From the NCBI RefSeq assembly GCF_013911085.1, contig NZ_JACERN010000041.1, positions 1-64,000 of the forward strand: DNA of 64,000 bases, written 5' to 3'. The translations under genes and the position numbers were made by a program. Positions 9,646 to 18,192 of this stretch are shown here, in pieces. The stretch's first letter is position 1. Every line of letters begins with the position of its first letter. Under the pieces are notes generated by a model. That model made no database searches. It had not been told where the DNA came from and saw nothing but the letters and a program-made list of their open reading frames with translations. The DNA comes from Aquitalea aquatica (GTDB lineage Bacteria; Pseudomonadota; Gammaproteobacteria; Burkholderiales; Chromobacteriaceae).

Positions 9646-10827
9646 TTAATGTCCGGCTTGCTTGAAGTCTGACGAGTTGCTCTGCAAGTATTTCAGCACC
9701 AGTGCCTGGGTATCCTTGTCCATGCTGGTGAAGCCGACCATGCCTCCGAACAGCCCCGGCCAGGTATTGGCATCGAAGTGGGCCTCATCTGGCTGTTTGT
9801 GGCAGACGCTGCAGCTGGATTTGTAGCTGTCGCGGGCGACTGACCAGAGTGGGTCAATCTTTTCCACCACTTCACCCTTCTTGATCCAGAACACTCCACT
9901 GGTTTTTTGCCAGACCAGACCTGTGTTCGGGTCCTCCCTGCTCTCGGTTACCTTGATGCGCTGGGCGTCCTGCGCCACATTCTTTTCCAGTGTGGCCTGG
10001 GTGATGTTCTTGCCGAAATGGCCATACCATACGCGTCCAAAACCCTTGCTCTTGCGCCAGGCAGAGATCTCCACTTGCTGTGCGTCCCCCTTTTCTTGCA
10101 GAACTTTTACGGCAGCGGCGATTTCCAGTTTGCCCGCCGTCTGGCTGAGTGCTTCATCCAGATAGAGCGTGCGCGGGAAAACGTTGTAGTAAACGGCCCC
10201 CTCTTTGGCGCTGACACTGCTGGCTGCTTGCATCAGGCCATCGAAAGCCGGATTGCGGCTGTTACCGGTGGCTGGTTTGTGATGGGCAATGCCTTTGTGA
10301 CAGTCCAGGCAGCTTTGATTACGCTGTGCCGCACCACGCATGGCTTCGCGTGAGGTTTCGCGCATTTTTTCAAAGTCCATGCTTTTGTAGTCGTGGCAGC
10401 TGCGGCACTCTTTCGAACCATTGGCCCGGAAGCGCGCCCATTCGTTTTGCGCAAGGCGCAAACGGTTTTCCTCGAATTTTTCCGGGGTGCTGATTTCGCC
10501 GGTGATATGCGACCACACTTCAACACTGGCCTTCATTTTGCGGGCCATCTTGTCGGTGAAGTCATGTGGTACATGGCAGTCCGCGCATTTGGCGCGTACG
10601 CCGGAGCGGTTGCTCCAGTGCACGGTGTCTTTCAATTCGTGCAGATTGGCTTGCATGGTGTGGCAGCCCACGCAAAATTCTTCGCTATTGGTCACGCCCA
10701 TGACCGACGTGAAGCCTTGCCAGCTCAATACGCCTGCGATAAATCCCACGGTGACCAGAATGCCGAGGCCAATTTTGGCCGCAGGTCTGCAAAACAAGCT
10801 CACAAGGGCATGCCATAGCTTTTTCAT
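9646..10827 (-). CDS. torC: Pentaheme c-type cytochrome TorC
   Basis: A 393-residue membrane-anchored electron donor that takes electrons from the menaquinol pool and passes them to TorA. The N-terminal anchor is near residues 20-38. Four NapC/NirT-type heme sites follow (CVGCH, CADCH, CRSCH, CLDCH), and the TorC-specific C-terminal domain carries a fifth (CSVCH). The ATG at 10827 is preferred to an upstream in-frame TTG at 10839 because a GGA lies eight bases before it. It lies 18 bases upstream of torA and needs the ccm genes downstream for heme attachment. Confidence 0.95.
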   Translation of the reverse strand: MKKLWHALVSLFCRPAAKIGLGILVTVGFIAGVLSWQGFTSVMGVTNSEEFCVGCHTMQANLHELKDTVHWSNRSGVRAKCADCHVPHDFTDKMARKMKASVEVWSHITGEISTPEKFEENRLRLAQNEWARFRANGSKECRSCHDYKSMDFEKMRETSREAMRGAAQRNQSCLDCHKGIAHHKPATGNSRNPAFDGLMQAASSVSAKEGAVYYNVFPRTLYLDEALSQTAGKLEIAAAVKVLQEKGDAQQVEISAWRKSKGFGRVWYGHFGKNITQATLEKNVAQDAQRIKVTESREDPNTGLVWQKTSGVFWIKKGEVVEKIDPLWSVARDSYKSSCSVCHKQPDEAHFDANTWPGLFGGMVGFTSMDKDTQALVLKYLQSNSSDFKQAGH

Positions 10828-10879
10828 CTGATATTCCAACTAGCTGATATAGGGGGAGGGCGAATGCAGCCGGACTGCG

Positions 10880-11035
10880 TTATGGGCCGGGAGGTCCGAG
10901 AAACAGCAGCTGCAGGCCCCAGACGGCAAAGCCATAGAGCGCCACGACGCCAACTAGCAGGATGGGAAGAAGAACAAAGGAAAGAACAAGGAGTTTTTTC
11001 CATTCAGCCATGCACATCGGATTTTTTCTGGGCAT
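10880..11035 (-). CDS. torE: Small membrane protein TorE (NapE/TorE family)
   Basis: A 51-residue single-span protein, easy to miss because of its size. After the start MPRKNPMCMAEWKK comes a hydrophobic helix and the family signature: PILLVGVVALYGFAVW, then GLQLLFLGPPGP. NapE and TorE proteins share this P-I-L, YGF-VW, Q and terminal GPPG pattern, and sit at the head of nap or tor operons. The ATG at 11035 is preceded by GGGGA eight bases upstream; internal ATGs at 11017 and 11011 are alternatives. It lies 52 bases before torC. Its biochemical role is not established. Confidence 0.82.
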   Translation of the reverse strand: MPRKNPMCMAEWKKLLVLSFVLLPILLVGVVALYGFAVWGLQLLFLGPPGP

Positions 11036-11405
11036 GAGATAGTTCCCCGGAGAAGTTTGACTAGCAAATCGCTGCTTTGGGTGCGGTTCATTGCACTGGC
11101 GATATTGATTGGGGAGTGTCTACCGGGAATACCCATACTGAAACTGTGCTTTTTTTCTGGCCGTGGTCTCTTGTGTGGGGCTGAATAAACTGCGTAGGTA
11201 AAAATCTGAAGTGGAAATACCTAAGGAGGAGGGCGGGATGCTGCTCGTGCAAGGGAGATGCTGCTAGCACCAGCCGGGTACGAGGTAGCCGTTGGCGATG
11301 TCGCAGGCAGGGCTAGTGCATGCCCCGGTAGCGAGCGAACTCGACTGAGGCATGCACTGCTTTGATAAAGAAACAATCATGGCGCGAGCACGCCATCGGG
11401 GTGTA
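11036..11405. other. Intergenic region: aroA 3-prime flank and torE leader/promoter region
   Basis: Some 370 bases without a convincing gene. It must hold the start of the tor-ccm transcript. I find no clear match to E. coli TorR boxes or an FNR palindrome, and no torSTR genes are adjacent. On the minus strand two similar words occur, GGTATTTCC (11213-11221) and GGTATTCCC (about 11125-11133), which could be regulator half-sites. A strong hairpin (11315-11358) lies close to aroA. A 38-codon minus-strand frame (11264-11380) has no ribosome binding site. Confidence 0.5.
11315..11358. repeat. Inverted repeat / compound hairpin downstream of aroA
   Basis: Perfect 10-base arms AGTGCATGCC (11315-11324) and GGCATGCACT (11349-11358) enclose a second small stem around a CGAA tetraloop (AGCGAG-CGAA-CTCGACT with one bulged A). 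There is no T-run on either strand, so it is not a standard intrinsic terminator. It could stabilise the aroA mRNA end or act with Rho; function is unknown. Confidence 0.6.
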
Positions 11406-12701
11406 TCAGCGTGTGTTGTCTGCCAGTGTGGCCAGCACGGAGAAGTAATCCGGGAAGGTCTTGGCCACGCATTTCGGGTCGTTGATGATGACAGGCGCGC
11501 CCAGTAGCGAAACCAGCGAGAAACACATAGCCATGCGATGATCGTCGTAAGTGTCGATCTCGGCATCGGCGGTGAGGCTGGCAGGTGGAGTGATGCGGAT
11601 GTAGTCCTGGCCCTCTTCCACCGTGGCACCCAGCTTGCGCAATTCGGTGGCCATGGCGGACAGGCGGTCGGTTTCCTTTACGCGCCAGCTTTCGATATTG
11701 CGCAAGGTAGTGGTGCCATCGGCTGCCAATGCAGCGATGGCAATGGTCATGGCGGCATCGGGGATGTGATTCAAGTCGACATCGATGGCCTTCAGCTTGC
11801 CTGTGGCAGTCGCCTCGATCCAGTTGTCGCCCATGGTGATGGCTACGCCCATCTGGCGCAGTGTGTCGGCAAACTTCACATCTCCCTGGATGCTGTTGTT
11901 GCCGACGCCTTCCACTCGGACCGGGCCGCCAGCCAGTGCGCCAGCCGCCAGGAAGTAGGAGGCGCTGGATGCATCGCCCTCGACGTGGACTTCTCCGGGC
12001 GAAATATAGTGCTGGCCACCGGGGATGACGAAGCGCTGCCAACCCTGGCGCTCAACGCGCACGCCAAAGCGCGACATCAGGTTGAGGGTGATTTCGATAT
12101 AAGGCTTGGAGATCAGCTCTCCCACCACTTCGATGGTGACGGTTTCTCCCGTCAGTGGCAGCGCCATCAGCAAGGCAGTCAGGAACTGGCTGGAAACATT
12201 ACCCTTGACCGGAATTACCTCGCCAGCGCGCAGGTTGGACGGGCTGATGGCAAGGGGCGGATAGCCGGGATTGCCCTGATAGCTGATCTGGGCACCGGCA
12301 GCGCGCAAGGCGTCGACCAGATCGCCAATTGGCCGTTCATGCATGCGTGCCACGCCGGAAAGCTGGTAGTGGCCCTGCATCAGTGCCAATGCTGCCGTCA
12401 GTGGGCGAAATGCCGTGCCAGCATTGCCCAGAAACAGGTCGGCGCTCTTGACCGGAAACTCGCCACCCACACCTTGCACCCGGAAATCACGGCTATTGCC
12501 CAGCTGTTCAACGCTTACACCAAGCAGGCCTAGTGCAGCCAGCATGTGGCGGATGTCATCCGAATCCAGCAGGTCGCGTACCAGCGTCGTGCCGCTGGAC
12601 AGCGCAGCCAGCAGCAGGGTGCGGTTGGAAATGCTTTTGGAGCCGGGCAATTTGATGGTGCCGGCAAGGTGCGGAGTCGGAGTAAGGCGGAGCTGTTCCA
12701 T
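11406..12701 (-). CDS. aroA: 3-phosphoshikimate 1-carboxyvinyltransferase (EPSP synthase)
   Basis: A 431-residue cytosolic shikimate-pathway enzyme that joins shikimate 3-phosphate and phosphoenolpyruvate. Class I EPSP synthase motifs are present: [17 protein letters not shown], the [18 protein letters not shown] loop, and the late [19 protein letters not shown] segment with DDHRMAM. The start [15 protein letters not shown] fits the family; an upstream ATG at 12755 would add 18 unconserved residues. It is transcribed divergently from cmk. A TTGCAC-17-TACAGT promoter candidate lies about 100 bases upstream. Confidence 0.96.
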   Translation of the reverse strand: MEQLRLTPTPHLAGTIKLPGSKSISNRTLLLAALSSGTTLVRDLLDSDDIRHMLAALGLLGVSVEQLGNSRDFRVQGVGGEFPVKSADLFLGNAGTAFRPLTAALALMQGHYQLSGVARMHERPIGDLVDALRAAGAQISYQGNPGYPPLAISPSNLRAGEVIPVKGNVSSQFLTALLMALPLTGETVTIEVVGELISKPYIEITLNLMSRFGVRVERQGWQRFVIPGGQHYISPGEVHVEGDASSASYFLAAGALAGGPVRVEGVGNNSIQGDVKFADTLRQMGVAITMGDNWIEATATGKLKAIDVDLNHIPDAAMTIAIAALAADGTTTLRNIESWRVKETDRLSAMATELRKLGATVEEGQDYIRITPPASLTADAEIDTYDDHRMAMCFSLVSLLGAPVIINDPKCVAKTFPDYFSVLATLADNTR

Positions 12702-12803
12702 GGCGTGGCGTCGAGTCTCTGTAGGTGTCGTGAATTGTCCGGGTATTGTCATCACGCGCGCTCAGTGCAGTTGCAGACAAGGCTGGCGGCGTTGCGGCCT
12801 ATC

Positions 12804-12832
12804 ACTGTAAAGGGCAGAGGGGTAACGTGCAA
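12804..12832 (-). promoter_or_regulatory. Candidate sigma-70 promoter for aroA
   Basis: On the minus strand TTGCAC (12827-12832) and TACAGT (12804-12809) are separated by exactly 17 bases. This places a start of transcription near 12797 and a leader of roughly 95 bases before the aroA ATG at 12701. Sequence match only. Confidence 0.45.
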
Positions 12833-12983
12833 ACTACAATCTTGTCGTCTTGCCGCTTTGTTTGCTGCGTTGCGACAGAAAATCCCGCCAAAGCCGTTCC
12901 TGCCGTTCAGCGGCTGCGTTAAAATCAACGGTTTGGCGACGGGTCAGCCCGTCGTCGTGTGCTACAGGATGCAAGTCAAGCCC

Positions 12984-13652
12984 ATGTCAGTTCCCGTTAT
13001 CACCATCGACGGCCCTTCCGCTTCCGGCAAGGGTACTGTCGCCGCCATCGTTGCCCAGCGCCTGGGTTTTCATTACCTCGACTCTGGCTCGCTCTACCGC
13101 CTGCTTGCCCTGCATGCGCGCACGCACGATGTGGCATGGGATGCCGAGCAGCCGCTGGCCGCGCTGGCCACCACCTTGCCAGCTGCTTTCGAGCAGGGGC
13201 GGGTGTGGCTGGATGGCAACGATGTCAGCGAAGACATCCGGGCGGAAGAAATTGGTATTGGCGCATCGAAAGTGGCAGCTCTGCCCGCAGTACGTGCTGC
13301 GTTATTGCAGCGACAGCGTGATTTTGCCGTACTTCCGGGCCTGGTGACCGATGGCCGCGACATGGGTTCGGTGGTGTTTCCGCAGGCCGCGACCAAGATT
13401 TTTTTGACGGCCAGCGCGGATGAACGTGCAGCGCGCCGCCATAAGCAGTTGATCGGCAAGGGGGAATCTGCTAACCTCCCACGGATTCTGCAGGACATTA
13501 TCGATCGGGACACGCGCGATGCGGCCCGGGCGGTAGCGCCGCTGCGCCAAGAGCCGGACGCCTTTCTGCTCGACACTACGGAGCTCACCATCGACCAGGC
13601 GGTCGAAACGGTCCTTCGTTGCTTCGGGCAGTCCCAGGCCTCCGGCATATGA
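12984..13652 (+). CDS. cmk: Cytidylate kinase
   Basis: A 222-residue nucleoside monophosphate kinase converting CMP and dCMP to the diphosphates. The P-loop [13 protein letters not shown] is at residues 6-18, the NMP-binding [13 protein letters not shown] follows, and the [15 protein letters not shown] and [15 protein letters not shown] stretches are characteristic. The start [15 protein letters not shown] is the usual one; ATG at 12969 (MQVKP) is a weaker alternative. Immediately upstream of rpsA, a pairing widely conserved in proteobacteria. Confidence 0.96.
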   Translation: MSVPVITIDGPSASGKGTVAAIVAQRLGFHYLDSGSLYRLLALHARTHDVAWDAEQPLAALATTLPAAFEQGRVWLDGNDVSEDIRAEEIGIGASKVAALPAVRAALLQRQRDFAVLPGLVTDGRDMGSVVFPQAATKIFLTASADERAARRHKQLIGKGESANLPRILQDIIDRDTRDAARAVAPLRQEPDAFLLDTTELTIDQAVETVLRCFGQSQASGI

Positions 13653-13661
13653 TTTTTTAAA

Positions 13662-13693
13662 GGGCAACGCTTGCTGCACTGCAAGAAGCGCCC
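13662..13693 (+). promoter_or_regulatory. Hairpin in the cmk-rpsA spacer (candidate rpsA leader structure)
   Basis: GGG-CAA-CGCTTGC, loop TGCACT, GCAAG-AA-GCG-CCC forms a long stem with two small bulges, 54 bases before the rpsA start. No T-run follows. Ribosomal protein S1 is autoregulated through its leader in enterobacteria; whether this stem does the same here is inference. Confidence 0.45.
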
Positions 13694-13746
13694 TGTGTTC
13701 AACCCTAACCCCGCACGCCGCAAGGTGTGCACCGAGAGTAAGCTTG

Positions 13747-15438
13747 ATGACTACCCTCTCTATGGAAAACTTTGCCCAGCTGTTCGAAGAAAGCCTGACC
13801 CTTCACGACATGCGCGTGGGCGAGGTGATCACTGCCGAAGTCGTTGCAGTTGATTCCAACTTCGTAACTGTAAATGCCGGCCTGAAGTCCGAATCCCTGA
13901 TTCCGGCCGAAGAATTCAAGAACGACGAAGGCGTTGTTGAAGTTGCCATCGGCGACTTCGTGACTGTTGCCATCGACGCGCTGGAAAACGGCTTTGGCGA
14001 AACCAAGCTGTCCCGTGAAAAAGCCAAGCGTCTGGCTGCATGGGTTGAGCTGGAAGAAGCGCTGGAAACCGGTAAGATCCTGTCCGGCCTGATCTCTGGC
14101 AAGGTCAAGGGTGGCCTGACCGTTATGGTCAACGGCATCCGCGCCTTCCTGCCGGGTTCCCTGGTTGACGTGCGTCCGGTGAAAGACACCACCCCGTACG
14201 AAAACAAGAACATCGAATTCAAGGTTATCAAGCTGGACCGCAAGCGTAACAACGTGGTTGTTTCGCGTCGTTCGGTTCTGGAAGAAACCCTGGGCGAAGA
14301 GCGCAAGGCTCTGCTGGAAACCCTGAAAGAGGGCGCCGTTATCAAGGGTATCGTCAAGAACATCACCGACTACGGTGCGTTTGTTGACCTGGGCGGTATC
14401 GACGGCCTGCTGCACATCACCGACCTGGCATGGCGTCGTGTGAAGCACCCGTCCGAAGTTCTGGCTGTTGGCGACGAAGTCGAAGCCAAGGTCCTGAAGT
14501 TCGATCAAGAGAAGAACCGTGTATCCCTGGGTCTGAAGCAACTGGGCGAAGATCCGTGGGTTGGTCTGTCCCGTCGCTACCCGGCCAGCACCCGTCTGTT
14601 CGGCAAGGTAACCAACCTGACCGACTACGGCGCATTTGTTGAAATCGAACAAGGCATCGAAGGTCTGGTACACGTGTCCGAAATGGACTGGACCAACAAG
14701 AACGTACACCCGTCCAAGGTCGTTCAGGTTGGTGACGAAGTTGAAGTCATGATCCTGGAAATCGACGAAGACCGTCGTCGTATCTCCCTGGGCATGAAGC
14801 AGTGCCTGGCTAACCCGTGGAACGAGTTTGCCGACAACTTCCACAAGGGCGACAAGCTGAAGGGCGCCATCAAGTCGATCACCGACTTCGGTGTGTTCGT
14901 TGGCCTGCCGGGCGGTATCGACGGCCTGGTTCACCTGTCCGACCTGTCCTGGAACGAAACCGGCGAAGACGCCGTGCGCAAGTTCAAGAAGGGTGACGAG
15001 GTTGAAGCCGTTGTTCTGTCCATCGACGTGGAAAAAGAACGCATCTCCCTGGGCATCAAGCAACTGGAAGGTGATCCGTTCAACAACTACGTTGCCATGA
15101 ACGACAAGGGCGCTCTGGTCAAGGGTACCGTGAAGGCTGTTGATGCCAAGGGTGCAGTTATCTCCCTGGACATGGACGTTGAAGGCTACCTGCGTGCTTC
15201 CGAGCTGTCCCGTGACCGCGTGGAAGATGCCCGTACCCTGCTGAAGGATGGCGAAGAAGTGGAAGCTGTGATCATTGCCGTGGATCGCAAGTCCCGCAAT
15301 ATCAGCCTGTCCATCAAGGCCAAGGATGCTCAGGAAGACAGCACCGCCATGAAGAACCTGTCGGTTGACAGCGCTTCGGCTGGTACTACCAACCTGGGTG
15401 CTCTGTTGAAGGCCAAGTTGTCCGGCTCCAACGAGTAA
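13747..15438 (+). CDS. rpsA: 30S ribosomal protein S1
   Basis: A 563-residue protein that binds mRNA and docks it on the 30S subunit. Six S1 (OB-fold) repeats can be followed, with repeated [40 protein letters not shown] and [20 protein letters not shown] blocks each followed by GDEVEAKVL or similar. The ATG at 13747 is chosen over the preceding TTG at 13744. Codon choice differs visibly from the neighbours (strong preference for CTG, GTT, CGT, GAA, AAG and ATC), as expected for a very highly expressed gene. The ihfB start follows seven bases after the stop. Confidence 0.97.
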   Translation: MTTLSMENFAQLFEESLTLHDMRVGEVITAEVVAVDSNFVTVNAGLKSESLIPAEEFKNDEGVVEVAIGDFVTVAIDALENGFGETKLSREKAKRLAAWVELEEALETGKILSGLISGKVKGGLTVMVNGIRAFLPGSLVDVRPVKDTTPYENKNIEFKVIKLDRKRNNVVVSRRSVLEETLGEERKALLETLKEGAVIKGIVKNITDYGAFVDLGGIDGLLHITDLAWRRVKHPSEVLAVGDEVEAKVLKFDQEKNRVSLGLKQLGEDPWVGLSRRYPASTRLFGKVTNLTDYGAFVEIEQGIEGLVHVSEMDWTNKNVHPSKVVQVGDEVEVMILEIDEDRRRISLGMKQCLANPWNEFADNFHKGDKLKGAIKSITDFGVFVGLPGGIDGLVHLSDLSWNETGEDAVRKFKKGDEVEAVVLSIDVEKERISLGIKQLEGDPFNNYVAMNDKGALVKGTVKAVDAKGAVISLDMDVEGYLRASELSRDRVEDARTLLKDGEEVEAVIIAVDRKSRNISLSIKAKDAQEDSTAMKNLSVDSASAGTTNLGALLKAKLSGSNE

Positions 15439-15445
15439 TTGCATC

Positions 15446-15760
15446 ATGACCAAGTCTGAGCTGATCGCGCGGCTGGCAGAACGTCTTGCCGAGCGCAATT
15501 CTCAGTTGGTCTACAAAGATGCTGAGCTGGCTGTCAAAACCATTCTGGATGCGATGGCCAGCAACCTGGCACAGGGTAGCCGCATTGAAATCCGCGGCTT
15601 CGGTAGCTTCGACCTGAACTACCGTCCGCCCCGTGTGGGCCGTAACCCGAAATCAGGTAGCAGTGTCTCGGTTCCTGAGAAATATGTGCCGCATTTCAAG
15701 GCCGGCAAGGAATTGCGCGAACGGGTGGATCTGTCCCTCTTGGAGCAGACCCAGGCCTGA
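15446..15760 (+). CDS. ihfB: Integration host factor subunit beta
   Basis: A 104-residue DNA-bending protein that pairs with IhfA and shapes promoters, recombination sites and the nucleoid. The HU/IHF fold is clear: [14 protein letters not shown], the [15 protein letters not shown] stretch and the DNA-intercalating arm [17 protein letters not shown], then [12 protein letters not shown]. Close downstream of rpsA as in many beta- and gammaproteobacteria. A strong intrinsic terminator lies about 30 bases after the stop. Confidence 0.96.
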   Translation: MTKSELIARLAERLAERNSQLVYKDAELAVKTILDAMASNLAQGSRIEIRGFGSFDLNYRPPRVGRNPKSGSSVSVPEKYVPHFKAGKELRERVDLSLLEQTQA

Positions 15761-15792
15761 TTGCCGCGAATCCCGGTCTAGCAAGCCAAATC

Positions 15793-15820
15793 AAAGCGCC
15801 GCTTTTGCGGCGCTTTTTCT
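15793..15820 (+). terminator. Intrinsic terminator after ihfB
   Basis: AAAGCGCCGC (15793-15802), loop TTTT, GCGGCGCTTT, followed by more T residues. A textbook Rho-independent terminator closing the cmk-rpsA-ihfB unit. Confidence 0.9.
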
Positions 15821-15901
15821 TTGTTTGACTCTCCTCTTGCTTGGGTTGCAGCACACTATCGTTTAAACTTGCACTCCGGTAACCCTCTCCGAGTAAAGAG
15901 C

Positions 15902-16195
15902 ATGCGCTACATCGTGCGTATCATCGAATTGGCCCTGCTGGTTTTCCTGATTGCCGTCACCGTGCAAAACAGCCACATGGTCGAGTTCAAGTTGTTCTTC
16001 GGCCAGTTCTGGTCGGCACCGTTGATTGTCTTCCTGCTGGTGTTCTTTGTTGCAGGCGCTGCTGTCGGATTGCTGGCCACCTTCTCCTACTATCTGCGCA
16101 TGCGCAAAGAGCTGTCCCAGCTCAAGAAGGAATTGCGTAACCGTCCGCCCAGCAGCAAGGTCGCCGTCGATCCCAGCGACGCACTGGCCGACTAG
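15902..16195 (+). CDS. lapA: Lipopolysaccharide assembly protein A (LapA, DUF1049)
   Basis: A 97-residue inner-membrane protein. Two transmembrane helices are visible (about residues 4-22 and 40-62, LIVFLLVFFVAGAAVGLLAT), with the family TVQNSHMVEFKLFFG linker between them, followed by a basic helical tail (MRKELSQLKKELRNRPP). It acts with LapB in controlling LPS synthesis in E. coli. AAAGAG stands six bases before the ATG at 15902. It lies 71 bases upstream of lapB on the same strand. Confidence 0.9.
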   Translation: MRYIVRIIELALLVFLIAVTVQNSHMVEFKLFFGQFWSAPLIVFLLVFFVAGAAVGLLATFSYYLRMRKELSQLKKELRNRPPSSKVAVDPSDALAD

Positions 16196-16266
16196 GCCTG
16201 TTCTGTTCAGGCCCTGCTGCCATGCGCGCGGGGCCGGCCTCTTACCCTCCTTGAAGGAAGCATTCT

Positions 16267-17427
16267 TTGGAACTGGATTTGTGGTGGCTGCTGTTATTCC
16301 CGGCCTTCTTCGGTCTGGGCTGGCTGGCAGCGCGGGTGGACATGCGTACCGTATTGAAGCAGGCCAAGTCGGTGCCCACCGGCTTTTTCCGTGGTCTGGA
16401 TGCTCTTGTGGATGACAAGACCGACATCGCGGCGCGTGCTTTGGCCGAGGTGTCGCGCCAGCAGGGTTCTGCACCTGAACTGCAACTGACCCTGGGCAAG
16501 CTGTATCGCAAGCGTGGCGAGAACGACCGGGCCATTCGTCTGCATCAGCGCATGCTGGAGTCGTCCGACCTGCCTGCTGAACAACGCGACATCGTGCGCA
16601 ACGAGCTGGCGCAGGATTTCCGCAAGGCTGGTCTGGTGGATAGGGCCGAAGAAATCTTGCTGAAACTGTTGGGCGGCAATATGGCGCTGGCAGCGCGACG
16701 TCAGTTGCTGGATATCTACCAGCAGGATCGTGACTGGAAAAAAGCCATTGAAACCGCCAAGGAACTGCGCAGCGATGCCCACTCGTTTCAGCACGAAGTG
16801 GCGCAGTTTTTCTGCGAACTGGCGCAGGGCGAGCTGTACCGCTCCAATTATCCGGCGGCCCGCACCCTGGTGGCCGAAGCCATGCAGGCCAATCGCAAAT
16901 GTGTGCGTGCCAGTCTGATTCTGGGCGATATCGAATTTGCCGAAGGCAAAATCGAAGCAGCCATTGCGGCATGGCAAAACATCGAGAAACAGAATTACGA
17001 ATACTTGTCGATGGCGGCAGAACGCTTGTTCGACGCCTACGAGAAACTGGACAAGCCGCAGGAAGGTATTGCCCTGCTGCAGGGCTACCAGAAGACTTTC
17101 CCGCAACTCGAGCTGACCGACCTGCTGTATCAGAAACTGTCGGCCTACGAGGGCGAGGAGCGGGCGTTGGAAGTAGCCCGTCAGTCGGTCCATGCCCGTC
17201 CTAATCTGATGGGCGTTTACCGCCTGATCGAAGCGCAGATGGACGAGCTGTCGCCAGAAGGGCGCATGGATGCCGAAGTGGCCCGTGCCCTGATCCAGAA
17301 ACACGCGGCGCGCCTGACGGTGCACCGCTGCAAGTGTTGCAATTTCCGCTCGCGGGCCTTCTTCTGGCATTGCCCCGCCTGCGGCGAGTGGGAAAGCTTT
17401 ACGCCCAACCGCTCGGAAACTCATTGA
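16267..17427 (+). CDS. lapB: Lipopolysaccharide assembly protein B (LapB/YciM)
   Basis: A 386-residue membrane-anchored TPR protein that promotes FtsH-mediated turnover of LpxC and so sets LPS synthesis. The N-terminal anchor ELDLWWLLLFPAFFGLGWLA is followed by several TPR repeats and a C-terminal rubredoxin-like metal site (CKCC, then CPAC). The start is a TTG at 16267: GAAGGAAG lies seven to eight bases upstream and the encoded MELDLWW matches the family start, so a downstream ATG would cut off the anchor. Starting on TTG may keep expression low. Confidence 0.93.
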   Translation: MELDLWWLLLFPAFFGLGWLAARVDMRTVLKQAKSVPTGFFRGLDALVDDKTDIAARALAEVSRQQGSAPELQLTLGKLYRKRGENDRAIRLHQRMLESSDLPAEQRDIVRNELAQDFRKAGLVDRAEEILLKLLGGNMALAARRQLLDIYQQDRDWKKAIETAKELRSDAHSFQHEVAQFFCELAQGELYRSNYPAARTLVAEAMQANRKCVRASLILGDIEFAEGKIEAAIAAWQNIEKQNYEYLSMAAERLFDAYEKLDKPQEGIALLQGYQKTFPQLELTDLLYQKLSAYEGEERALEVARQSVHARPNLMGVYRLIEAQMDELSPEGRMDAEVARALIQKHAARLTVHRCKCCNFRSRAFFWHCPACGEWESFTPNRSETH

Positions 17428-17445
17428 TCGTATTCAGGAGAAGAC

Positions 17446-18192
17446 ATGAATCCGCTAATTGCCGCCGGTCAGGACCTGCAACCGGCATCTCCTGTCGTCG
17501 TGGCGCTGGATTTTGCCGATGCGCCGTCGGCTCTCGAATTTGCAGCCCGCCTCGATCCGCAGCAGTGCCGGCTCAAAGTGGGCAAGGAATTGTTTACCTC
17601 GACCGGGCGTGGCCTGGTGGAAAGCCTTGCCGCGCGAGGCTTTCAGGTATTTCTTGATCTGAAATTCCATGACATTCCCAACACCGTGGCCCATGCCTGC
17701 AAGGCTGCTGCCGAGGCCGGGGTATGGATGGTGAATGTGCATGCCTCCGGTGGCCGCCGCATGATGGAAGCGGCGCGCGAAGGGCTGGCGCAATACAGTC
17801 AGCGCCCGCTGTTGATTGCCGTCACCGTGCTCACCAGCATGGAAGCGGCCGATCTGGCGGAAATCGGCATCACCGCCTCGCCGCAGGAGCATGTATTGCG
17901 GCTGGCTACCCTGACCCGCGACTGTGGCCTGGATGGTGTGGTGTGCTCGGCACAGGAAGCGCCGATGCTCAAGGCCGCGCTGGGCAAGGAGTTCCAGCTG
18001 GTTACGCCGGGCATCCGCCTGGCAGATAGCGCTGCCGATGATCAGCGCCGGGTGATGACCCCGGTGGCAGCACTGGAGGCCGGTGCCGATTATCTGGTGA
18101 TCGGTCGCCCTATCACCCGTGCCGATGTGCCGCTGGATGTGCTGCACAAGATCAACCGCGATATCGCGCTTTACCGGGCAGAGCAGGCATGA
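17446..18192 (+). CDS. pyrF: Orotidine 5-prime-phosphate decarboxylase
   Basis: A 248-residue pyrimidine biosynthesis enzyme converting OMP to UMP. The catalytic DxKxxD array reads [10 protein letters not shown], with the preceding KVGKELF lysine. The phosphate-binding [15 protein letters not shown] and the [11 protein letters not shown] end are intact. AGGAG lies six bases upstream of the ATG. It follows lapB by 18 bases and overlaps ugd by four bases (ATGA), so the three are probably cotranscribed. Confidence 0.96.
   Translation: MNPLIAAGQDLQPASPVVVALDFADAPSALEFAARLDPQQCRLKVGKELFTSTGRGLVESLAARGFQVFLDLKFHDIPNTVAHACKAAAEAGVWMVNVHASGGRRMMEAAREGLAQYSQRPLLIAVTVLTSMEAADLAEIGITASPQEHVLRLATLTRDCGLDGVVCSAQEAPMLKAALGKEFQLVTPGIRLADSAADDQRRVMTPVAALEAGADYLVIGRPITRADVPLDVLHKINRDIALYRAEQA

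Noticed and set aside
11264-11380. A 38-codon minus-strand frame (MIVSLSKQCMPQ... with four cysteines) downstream of aroA, reminiscent of a small secreted or modified peptide
   Set aside because: No ribosome binding site, it covers the hairpin, and no maturation gene is near. Probably chance.
13705-15498. A 597-codon open frame antisense to rpsA
   Set aside because: It is a mirror of strongly biased rpsA codons; its predicted protein is low in recognisable motifs and rpsA is certain.
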